Shown: one piece after another, positions 1 to 5,934 of the stretch | Position numbering within the stretch: the stretch's first letter is position 1 | Layout: the number at the start of each line of letters is the position of its first letter | Source: an uncultured Synergistaceae bacterium | GTDB lineage: Bacteria; Synergistota; Synergistia; Synergistales; Aminobacteriaceae | DNA length: 6,305 bases | Reading direction: 5' to 3' | NCBI GenBank assembly: GCA_937870605.1 | Contig: CALMZW010000409.1 | Coordinates: 1-6,305, forward strand | Position numbers and translations under genes: made by a program | The notes under the pieces: model-generated | Seen by the model: the letters and a program-made list of their open reading frames with translations, nothing else | Told to the model about the DNA's origin: nothing | The model's database searches: none

Positions 1-100
1 GTTTCTCGTGAGCGGCCGGCAGTCGCGCCCGGAAAACCCCGCGTCGTGCAGCCGGATGGCCGCACGGGACGGAATGTGCACCGTCTGCGACGGAGAGCGG

Positions 101-673
101 ATGGCCCGGTTCGAGTCCTTCTGGATCGCCCATCTCGCGATTCTGGCGGCGATGTACGTCCTCGGGAGAGAATCCGACGAAAAGACGCCTGTTCTCGTCC
201 TCGCGACGGGAACGATGCTGTGCCTCGCCGCGGTGGCGGCCGCCCCGCGCGGATGGCGCCGGAGCGCGCCCGTCCTGGCGCTTCTCGCCGTGCTCTCGGG
301 CGTCGGATGGTATGAACTGCCGCGGACATGGCCCCTGCTGGACGCATGGGAGCAGGCGCTTCAGGGGGAATCGAAGATCGCGGCGCTCTACCCGGAGGAT
401 GCGGAAACGGCCGCGTTTCTCAGAAGCATCACGCGTTTCCGGGAACCAGTGTCGTTGCCGGAACACGGGACCGACGTCCTCGTCTTTCTCGCCGGAGTGT
501 CCCGGGCGCCCCAAGACAGCGCGGCGAGAATCGCGGTGCTTCCATCGTCCGCGACGCGGGAGCCTTCCGAGAGGTTCTTTTTCGGCAACAGCTCGTGGAG
601 GGTGATCCTTCGGGAAGCGGCGACGCTGCATGACTATGCCCGACCGGATGCTTCTCCCGGCGTGCGTCGCTAG
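101..673 (+). CDS. Small three-helix membrane protein of unknown function
   Basis: I do not recognise this protein. From the ATG at 101 it is 190 aa. Three hydrophobic segments are visible at about residues 6-22, 29-49 and 56-74, separated by short charged loops (RESDEK; RGWRR). A roughly 115-residue, mostly soluble C-terminal part follows, with a stretch YPEDAETAAFLRSITRFR and a hydrophobic strand VLVFLAG. It is probably an inner-membrane protein with a soluble tail. The ATG at 101 is chosen because GGAGAG (92-97) lies just upstream and the hydrophobic N-terminus begins there. The frame is open to the window edge. A GTG at 8 overlaps a TGA (9-11) in another frame, so a 221-aa version coupled to an upstream gene is possible; its extra 31 residues are Cys/Arg-rich and unconvincing. 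It could also be the C-terminal piece of a longer membrane protein. It runs convergently towards the manC-type gene, 69 nt away, and shares no operon with it. Confidence 0.55.
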   Translation: MARFESFWIAHLAILAAMYVLGRESDEKTPVLVLATGTMLCLAAVAAAPRGWRRSAPVLALLAVLSGVGWYELPRTWPLLDAWEQALQGESKIAALYPEDAETAAFLRSITRFREPVSLPEHGTDVLVFLAGVSRAPQDSAARIAVLPSSATREPSERFFFGNSSWRVILREAATLHDYARPDASPGVRR

Positions 674-683
674 CCCCGTGGTT

Positions 684-699
684 CCGGAGTGCGCTCCGG
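684..699. terminator. GC-rich hairpin in convergent gap, possible weak terminator
   Basis: CCGGAG, a 4-nt loop (TGCG) and CTCCGG form a perfect 6-bp stem. It starts 11 nt after the stop of the left membrane-protein gene, in the gap between two converging genes. No T-run follows on either strand, so this is not a classical intrinsic terminator. Its position is the main argument, and chance is a real alternative in GC-rich DNA. Confidence 0.25.
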
Positions 700-742
700 G
701 TTCCGCGCTCTCCGGGCGTGATCCTGCGAACTTCCCCGGACC

Positions 743-2149
743 TTACCGGTTGAAATCGTCTTCGAGACGGACGATGTCATCCTCGCCGAGGTACTCCCCG
801 TTCTGGATCTCGACGATCTCGAGCAGGATGCGCCCCGGATTCTCCAGCCTGTGGACGGCGCTCTTCGGGACGAAGACGCTTTCCCCCTCGTGGAAGAGCT
901 GTTCCCCGCCGTCGACCGAGACCTTCGCGGTTCCGCTCACGACGACCCAGTGCTCCGATCTGTGGAAGTGATACTGGAGGCTCAGCCTGGCTCCCGGATT
1001 GATCGTGATGTGCTTGATCTTGAACCTGTCGCCCTGGAAGAGGACGCGATAGGTTCCCCACGGACGCGTGCTCTCCGGCGTTTCGACGAGTTCGCGGCGG
1101 TGGAGCGACTTGAGCGCGTGGATCATGCCGCGCATGTTGGCGCAGCTTCCCCGGTTCGCCACCATGAGGGCGTCCTGCGTGTCGACGACGATCATATCCC
1201 GGAGCCCCATTCCGACGACGAGGCGTCTGTCGCCGTGGACGAGCGAGTTCGCCGAGTCGAAGAGCTGGACGTCGCCGGATGTCGTGTTCCCCGAGACATC
1301 TTTCGGCGAGACGTCGTAGATCGTATCCCAGCAGCCGACGTCGGACCATCCGGCCGACATGGGCACGCACCGGATGCAGCCGGCTTTTTCCATGATGCCG
1401 TAGTCGAGCGGCGTCGGGGAAAGCGACGAAAACGCCTCTTTCAGCGCAGCGCTTCCCGACCGGGTCAATGCCCCGAGTTCCGGAAGGTGTTCGTCCATTG
1501 CGGCGAGTATCGATCCAATGGTGAAGCAGAAAATCCCCGCATTCCAGAAGAAATTTCCCGAGTCGATGTAGCCTTGCGCGGTCGCCGCGTCGGGTTTTTC
1601 GACGAACCGGAGCACCTCGCGCCAGGGGCGTGCGTCGCCGGCGAGCGTTTCGATGTAGCCGTATCCCGTCTCCGGCCACTCGGGTGCGATGCCGAACGTG
1701 ACGAGCGCTCCGTCGGAGGCTGCCCCGGAAGCGGCATCGACGGCCCGGGAGAACGCCTCCCTGTCGGCGATGTAGTGATCGCTCGGACAGACCAGAAGAA
1801 GATCTTCGGAAGCGGCCCCTTCTTCGAGAAGGTGCGCGGCGCCGAGCGCAATGGCGGGCGCGGTGCTTCGCGCCGCAGGTTCGCCGATGACCGGATCCTT
1901 CTGAATTCCGATAATGTCCTTCAGTTGATGGGTGACAAGGCTCCGCCATCGTTCCGACGCGACGACATGGATCCGCGACGGAGGAACGACGGCGCACATC
2001 CGGTCCGCCGTCTGTTGCAACAGTGTCCGTGTCCCCGATACGGGAAGGAACTGCTTGGGAAGCTCCTCCCGCGAGAGCGGCCAGAGCCGCGTTCCGCTTC
2101 CGCCTGCAAGAATGAGCGCATGAATCGTCCGGCGAGCTGCATCAGCCAT
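743..2149 (-). CDS. manC: Mannose-1-phosphate guanylyltransferase / mannose-6-phosphate isomerase (type II, ManC/AlgA-like)
   Basis: This 468-aa bifunctional cytoplasmic enzyme is predicted to make GDP-mannose from mannose-1-phosphate and GTP, and to interconvert mannose-6-P and fructose-6-P. The N-terminal nucleotidyltransferase domain (about 8-285) shows the signature LAGGSGTRLWPLSR with PKQF (14-34), CPSDH (121-125), the sugar-phosphate-binding FVEKP with Lys185, GNFFWNAGIF (198-207), PLDYGIMEK and GWSDVGCW (267-274). The C-terminal cupin isomerase domain (about 360-465) has RPWG, LSLQYHFHRSEHW (389-401) and FVPKSAVH with His433, giving the expected metal ligands H394, H396, E399 and H433, then YLGEDDI near the end. 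Length is normal for the family. The start at 2149 is preferred over an upstream ATG at 2212 because homology begins just after it and a good Shine-Dalgarno precedes it. One small deviation: EPAARSTAPAIA has Ser where RNTAPAIA is usual. It is transcribed alone, divergent from the glycosyltransferase operon. GDP-mannose would feed O-antigen, capsule or exopolysaccharide, but no such partner genes lie in the window. Confidence 0.95.
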   Translation of the reverse strand: MADAARRTIHALILAGGSGTRLWPLSREELPKQFLPVSGTRTLLQQTADRMCAVVPPSRIHVVASERWRSLVTHQLKDIIGIQKDPVIGEPAARSTAPAIALGAAHLLEEGAASEDLLLVCPSDHYIADREAFSRAVDAASGAASDGALVTFGIAPEWPETGYGYIETLAGDARPWREVLRFVEKPDAATAQGYIDSGNFFWNAGIFCFTIGSILAAMDEHLPELGALTRSGSAALKEAFSSLSPTPLDYGIMEKAGCIRCVPMSAGWSDVGCWDTIYDVSPKDVSGNTTSGDVQLFDSANSLVHGDRRLVVGMGLRDMIVVDTQDALMVANRGSCANMRGMIHALKSLHRRELVETPESTRPWGTYRVLFQGDRFKIKHITINPGARLSLQYHFHRSEHWVVVSGTAKVSVDGGEQLFHEGESVFVPKSAVHRLENPGRILLEIVEIQNGEYLGEDDIVRLEDDFNR

Positions 2150-2159
2150 GTTCGGATCT

Positions 2160-2166
2160 TCCTCCC
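2160..2166 (-). promoter_or_regulatory. Shine-Dalgarno deciding the manC start
   Basis: On the minus strand GGGAGGA lies 10 nt before the ATG at 2149. The upstream in-frame ATG at 2212 has only a weak GTGCTAGA context and overlaps a possible -10 box, so it would probably not be on the transcript. This supports the 468-aa product over the 489-aa one. Confidence 0.6.
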
Positions 2167-2210
2167 GTTCGTTCGGGAATGTGACGGTGTCCCAATTCCC
2201 TTCGGACTCC

Positions 2211-2216
2211 ATTCTA
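2211..2216 (-). promoter_or_regulatory. Possible -10 box for leftward manC transcription
   Basis: On the minus strand the hexamer reads TAGAAT, one mismatch from TATAAT. It would start transcription near 2204, leaving a leader of about 55 nt before the manC ATG. No good TTGACA-like -35 is seen; the best-spaced hexamer is CAATTA (2234-2239), which would overlap the rightward -10 box. A sigma-70-like promoter is only weakly supported. Confidence 0.25.
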
Positions 2217-2231
2217 GCACGCGGCGTCGGG

Positions 2232-2237
2232 TATAAT
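2232..2237 (+). promoter_or_regulatory. TATAAT -10 box of the glycosyltransferase / c-di-GMP operon
   Basis: A perfect TATAAT sits 49 nt before the ATG at 2287, in an AT-richer patch of otherwise GC-rich DNA. Transcription would start near 2244, giving a leader of about 43 nt that contains the Shine-Dalgarno. There is no recognisable -35 at 16-18 nt spacing and no TGn extension, so the promoter may need an activator or another sigma factor. Confidence 0.4.
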
Positions 2238-2273
2238 TGGGCTGCTGTTCCCTTCGAACCATCATACGGAATC

Positions 2274-2279
2274 GGGAGG
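2274..2279 (+). promoter_or_regulatory. Shine-Dalgarno of the glycosyltransferase gene
   Basis: GGGAGG lies 7 nt before the ATG at 2287. Good match and spacing fix this as the start codon of the first gene of the rightward operon. Confidence 0.65.
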
Positions 2280-2286
2280 TTTCGGA

Positions 2287-3408
2287 ATGAGGCCTGTTGT
2301 AATCGTCTACGTGACCGCAGGGAACGGTCACCGCACGGCGGCCCGTGCTGTCCGGCAGGAACTCGACCGCCGGGGAGCGCCCAATGTCATTATGGATCTC
2401 CTGGATTTCTCCAGCGATCTGTTCAAATGGTCCTACAGCGACGTGTACGCCTTCGTGAGCGAGCATTCGCACCTCGTGTGCCGGATGATGTACGACCTGA
2501 AGGATCAGAGCCGCGAGGAGAGCGTCATGCTTCGCTTTCTCGAAAGCATCACGATGAACCAGGTCACGAAATTCATGCGCATCATCGCGGAGAACGAACC
2601 GGAGGTCATCCTCTGCACGCACTTCTTCCCGCTGAGCGTCATTTCCCGCATGAAGGAACAAGGACTCTACAACGGACGGCTCTATGCGGCCATCACGGAC
2701 TACGGCCTGCACCGGACGTGGCTCAACGAACACGTCGACCGCTACTTCATCGCGAGCGAATGGATCCGCAAGGGCTTGCTCGAGGCGGGAACGCCGCCCG
2801 GAAGCGTCACGATGTCCGGCATTCCGGTCATGCGCGCCTATGCGGAGTGCACGGGAGAACCTCCGCCTCCGTCGAAGGACGGGCGATTCCGGATTCTCTT
2901 CGTGACGAGCAGCATCCCGGGCTCGCTCGCGCTCGACATCGTTCGCGCGATCGCCGGGACGGGAGTCGGGACGGATCTCACGATCGTGATGGGGCGGAAC
3001 CGGGATCTCGCCGATGACCTGGAACAGGTCACGCTGCCCGCCGGCGTGCGGCTCGCGACGCACGGATTCGTCGATAACCTCGACGCGTTCATGCGGCGGT
3101 CCGACCTGATGATCACGAAGCCGGGCGGCCTGACCGTCAGCGAGGCGCTGTGTACGGGAATTCCGATGATCCTCGTGAATCCCATCCCGAAACAGGAGAT
3201 CAATAATTCGGTGTATCTCCAGGAAAACGGCGCCGGAATCCTCGCCCGTTCGGCCGACGAGGTCGGCGCGATTGTCTCGCGGCTCTCCGGCGATCGGGAC
3301 GCACTCGCGGAGATGCGCCGCCGGGCGCTCGGACTGGCCTATCCGAACGCGGCGGAAACGCTCGTCGACACGATCCTCGGAGAAATGGGCCGGGCCGAAG
3401 GGAGCTGA
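2287..3408 (+). CDS. GT28-type glycosyltransferase, MGDG synthase / UgtP-like (probable glycolipid glycosyltransferase)
   Basis: At 373 aa the protein is about the size of Bacillus UgtP (processive diacylglycerol glucosyltransferase) and resembles the UgtP/MGDG-synthase branch of GT28, GT-B fold. The N-terminal domain (about 1-170) opens with a strand and the loop TAGNGHRTAARAV (10-22), equivalent to the family's S-x-G-x-GH-xx-AA acceptor-side motif, and contains TDYGLHRTW followed by DRYFIAS. The C-terminal donor domain (about 195-365) begins FRILFVTSSIPGS and carries TKPGGLTVSEAL (277-288), then GIPMIL and PIPKQEINN (299-307), the nucleotide-sugar-binding block typical of UgtP-like enzymes. 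No transmembrane helix or signal peptide is seen; relatives act peripherally on the cytoplasmic membrane face, adding hexose from a UDP-sugar to diacylglycerol. Donor and acceptor here cannot be read from sequence, and another lipid acceptor is possible. It is first in a rightward operon, and its TGA overlaps the ATG of the next gene (TGATG), so the two are probably translationally coupled. Confidence 0.85.
   Translation: MRPVVIVYVTAGNGHRTAARAVRQELDRRGAPNVIMDLLDFSSDLFKWSYSDVYAFVSEHSHLVCRMMYDLKDQSREESVMLRFLESITMNQVTKFMRIIAENEPEVILCTHFFPLSVISRMKEQGLYNGRLYAAITDYGLHRTWLNEHVDRYFIASEWIRKGLLEAGTPPGSVTMSGIPVMRAYAECTGEPPPPSKDGRFRILFVTSSIPGSLALDIVRAIAGTGVGTDLTIVMGRNRDLADDLEQVTLPAGVRLATHGFVDNLDAFMRRSDLMITKPGGLTVSEALCTGIPMILVNPIPKQEINNSVYLQENGAGILARSADEVGAIVSRLSGDRDALAEMRRRALGLAYPNAAETLVDTILGEMGRAEGS
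3399..3404 (+). promoter_or_regulatory. Shine-Dalgarno inside the glycosyltransferase 3' end
   Basis: AGGGAG lies only 3 nt before the overlapping ATG at 3408 and 12 nt before a second in-frame ATG at 3417. Initiation at 3408 fits termination-reinitiation at TGATG, and 3417 fits direct ribosome binding slightly less tightly. The choice changes the signalling protein by only three residues. Confidence 0.45.
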
Positions 3409-5900
3409 TGCGGCCGATGGAACGATTCCTGAGCGGCGGAATTCGGAACCGTGCGTTCGACCTGAAACGACTGTTCGACGTCTCGCCCGACATGTTCGTG
3501 ATTCGGGACGGCCGGGGCGACTGGCTGTTCGCCAACAGGACGGCGCAGATTCTCTACGGGATCGACGAGGCGCAGTACGCCGGGACGGGCTTTCCGAAGC
3601 TGGCCGATCTCTGTCCGCTCTATCGCGATCTCTTTCTCCGGGCGCAGGAAGCGGACGAGGAAGCGTGGCGGAAGCGCGAGTCCACCAGGACGACGGTTCC
3701 GATCACGGACCGGACCGGAGCCGTCCGGTCCTTCGACGTCATCCGGGTCCCCTTTTTCGGAGAGAGCGGGGATCGCGAACTGCTGGTCGTCATGGGGCGC
3801 GACGTGACGCAATATACGCAGACCGTCGCGAGGTTGCGGCGTAGCGAGGAAATGCTGAACGAGGCGCAGCGTCTTGTCGACATGGCGTCCTGGGAGTGGG
3901 ACCTCGTCTCCGGAACGATGATCTGGTCGGATCACGCCTTCCGGATGCTCGGGTACGCGCCGGGAGATGTCGTCCCGGACCGCGACCTGTTCTATCGGCA
4001 CATGCGCCCCGAAGACCACGAACGAATCCGGCGGATTTCGGAAGAGATCTTTTCCGGAAAGCGGGACTCCGCCCGGTATGAATACCGGATACGGACCGTC
4101 TGCGGCGGGGAGCGCACGATGGTCGCGGACACCAGCGCCGTCCGGAATGACGCCGGGAACGTCCTGCGGATCGTCGGCACGAGCCGGGACGTCACGGAAA
4201 CCAGACGTTCGGAAAAGGAATTGCAGCTCGCCGCGAGCGTTTTCAACAACACCGTCGAAGGCATTGTCATCACCGACGCGAACGGAACGATCAAGCGGGT
4301 GAATAACGCGTTCACGGCGATCACCGGCTTTTCGGCGGACGAAGCCGTGGGGCGGAACCCGCGGATTCTGAAGTCGGACCGGCATGGCGTCGGGTTCTAC
4401 GAGGATTTCTGGAACACGCTCCTGCGTCGCGGCAAGTGGGAGGGCGAGATCTGGAACCGCCGGAAGGACGGCGAGGTCTACCCCGAATGGATGACGGTCA
4501 CGGCGGTCTACGATAAAGACGGGGCTGTTTCGGAGTACGTATCGGTCTTCAACGACCTCTCCGAGGTGAAGTTCGCCGAGGCGCAGCTGGAATTGCGGAC
4601 GAACTACGACTATCTGACGGGACTTCCCGCCCGGTCGGTCTTTCTGGACCGACTGAAGCAGGAGCTTTCGGACCGCGACAAACCCGCCCCCCGGATAGGC
4701 GTCATGGTCTTCGACATCAACCGGTTCAAGAACATCAACGACACGCTGGGGCATCTCGTCGGCGACCAGGTCCTCCAGGCGGTCGCCGAACGGGTGCGCG
4801 TCGCCCTCGGCGATGGCCCGACCGTCACGCGGGTCGGCGGGGACGACTTCTATATTCTGGTTCCCGGCGCGGAGTCGACCGAACGGATCGCCGCGCTTGC
4901 CGACGCTCTCGTCCGGAATTTCGACCGTCCGGTCCTCGCAGGGGGAAACCCGCTTTTCATCAGCGCCGCGATCGGCATCGCCGTCTGTCCCGAAGACGGA
5001 ACGCACCCGGATACGCTGCTCAAGAAGGCGGACATGGCCATGAGCAAGGCCAAAGAGATCGGAACCGGAGCGTACCGCTTCTTCACGCCGGAACTCGGAG
5101 ATCGGGCCTCCATGCGCCTGCGCCTCGAAAACTCGCTCCGGGGCGCGATCGAGCGGCGCGAGTTCGTGCTTCACTACCAGCCTCTTATGGCGCTTGCGGA
5201 CGGCCGAATCTCCGGCATGGAGGCGCTTCTCCGGTGGAACGATCCGGAGCGGGGGCTCGTCCCTCCGATGGAGTTCATCCCCGTGGCCGAGGACTCGGGG
5301 CTCATCGTTCCGATCGGCGACTGGGTTCTCTCGGAAGCGCTTCGCCAACGGGCCGAATGGACGCGGGCCGGGGTTCCGGAGTTTCGCGTCGAGATCAACC
5401 TTTCGCCGCGGCAGTTCCATTCCTCCGGGCTCCTTGCGCGTATCCGCGGGGTGATGGACGCGACGGGCGTTCCCCCTTCGGCGATCGGCGTCGAAGTAAC
5501 GGAACAGGGCATCATCGGCAACGGGGACAACGCGAAAAAGACGCTTTTCGGACTGCGCGACATGGGCGTCCATATCCTGATCGACGACTTCGGGACCGGG
5601 TATTCGTCGCTCGCGCGGCTCAAGGCGCTGCCTATCGACATCATCAAGATCGACAAGTCCTTCCTCGTCAACATACCGGAGGACAGAAGCAATGTCGCCA
5701 TCACGCGCGCCATCATCCAGCTCGCCCACTCGCTCGGCATTTCGGTCCTCGCCGAAGGGGTGGAAACGCACGGGCAGCTGGACTTTCTCCGGACGGAAGG
5801 CTGCGACCTGATACAGGGCTACCTTCTCGGCCGCCCCGTACCGCCGGACGAGGCCGTCCTGATGGCGCGGGACGGGAGTGGCAGACGTCTTTCCCGATAG
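3408..5900 (+). CDS. PAS-PAS-PAS-GGDEF-EAL protein, predicted c-di-GMP phosphodiesterase
   Basis: This 830-aa protein has no signal peptide or membrane helix and is probably a cytosolic sensor. PAS1 spans about 18-137 (SPDMFVIRD...GRDVTQY), PAS2 about 147-265 (PAS_3 type, SWEWD at 161-165, ending GTSRDVTE), and PAS3 about 272-390 (FNNTVEGIVITD, NPRILKSDRH, GEIWNRRKDGEVYPEW). The GGDEF domain (about 398-560) starts DYLTGLP and has FDINRFKNIND (435-445) and GD453, but the signature is GGDDF (477-481), with Asp for the usual Glu at the fourth position. The RxxD inhibitory site, expected five residues before it, is absent (GDGP instead). The EAL domain (about 570-825) has EALLRW (605-610), N664, E696, DDFGTGYSS (726-734), K747, E783 and Q803. 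These match the catalytic set of active EAL enzymes such as RocR, with near-identical spacing. I infer hydrolysis of c-di-GMP to pGpG, with the GGDEF domain weak, regulatory or GTP-sensing. It follows the glycosyltransferase with a 1-nt overlap and precedes an ODP-like gene by 34 nt. Confidence 0.95.
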   Translation: MRPMERFLSGGIRNRAFDLKRLFDVSPDMFVIRDGRGDWLFANRTAQILYGIDEAQYAGTGFPKLADLCPLYRDLFLRAQEADEEAWRKRESTRTTVPITDRTGAVRSFDVIRVPFFGESGDRELLVVMGRDVTQYTQTVARLRRSEEMLNEAQRLVDMASWEWDLVSGTMIWSDHAFRMLGYAPGDVVPDRDLFYRHMRPEDHERIRRISEEIFSGKRDSARYEYRIRTVCGGERTMVADTSAVRNDAGNVLRIVGTSRDVTETRRSEKELQLAASVFNNTVEGIVITDANGTIKRVNNAFTAITGFSADEAVGRNPRILKSDRHGVGFYEDFWNTLLRRGKWEGEIWNRRKDGEVYPEWMTVTAVYDKDGAVSEYVSVFNDLSEVKFAEAQLELRTNYDYLTGLPARSVFLDRLKQELSDRDKPAPRIGVMVFDINRFKNINDTLGHLVGDQVLQAVAERVRVALGDGPTVTRVGGDDFYILVPGAESTERIAALADALVRNFDRPVLAGGNPLFISAAIGIAVCPEDGTHPDTLLKKADMAMSKAKEIGTGAYRFFTPELGDRASMRLRLENSLRGAIERREFVLHYQPLMALADGRISGMEALLRWNDPERGLVPPMEFIPVAEDSGLIVPIGDWVLSEALRQRAEWTRAGVPEFRVEINLSPRQFHSSGLLARIRGVMDATGVPPSAIGVEVTEQGIIGNGDNAKKTLFGLRDMGVHILIDDFGTGYSSLARLKALPIDIIKIDKSFLVNIPEDRSNVAITRAIIQLAHSLGISVLAEGVETHGQLDFLRTEGCDLIQGYLLGRPVPPDEAVLMARDGSGRRLSR

Positions 5901-5919
5901 GGAGACGATTTCGCGAACG

Positions 5920-5925
5920 AAGGGG
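5920..5925 (+). promoter_or_regulatory. Shine-Dalgarno of the ODP-like gene, deciding a GTG start
   Basis: AAGGGG lies 9 nt before the GTG at 5935. An in-frame TTG at 5926 directly abuts this site and so is a poor candidate. No in-frame ATG lies between the previous stop and the conserved region, so GTG 5935 is the best start. Confidence 0.55.
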
Positions 5926-5934
5926 TTGAACGCG

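Noticed and set aside
53..106. Nine-base direct repeat CGGATGGCC at 53-61 and 98-106
   Set aside because: Only two short GC-rich copies, each around an ATG, with nothing mobile or regulatory nearby. Chance is the simplest explanation.
2150..2212. 21-residue N-terminal extension of manC from an ATG at 2212
   Set aside because: Family similarity starts after residue 22, a strong Shine-Dalgarno precedes 2149, and the possible -10 box at 2211-2216 would place the upstream ATG outside the transcript.
851..2236. 461-codon + strand open frame opposite manC
   Set aside because: Codon-bias shadow. It is Arg/Asp/Val-rich without motifs, while the minus frame carries the full mannose-1-phosphate guanylyltransferase and cupin signatures.
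2238..2273. Possible c-di-GMP riboswitch in the leader before the glycosyltransferase
   Set aside because: The leader is only about 43 nt, too short for known c-di-GMP aptamers, and shows no conserved hairpin pair or expression platform.
1921..3063. 380-codon minus-strand frame spanning the manC 5' end, the divergent region and half of the glycosyltransferase
   Set aside because: It runs through the promoter region and two recognisable genes in other frames, and its translation resembles no protein family.
3339..5771. 810-codon open frame on the minus strand, antisense to the GGDEF-EAL gene
   Set aside because: Its translation is low-complexity, rich in Arg, Asp, Val and Pro, with no domain resemblance. 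Long antisense frames are expected opposite GC-rich genes with G/C-biased third positions, and the + strand frame has five clear domains.
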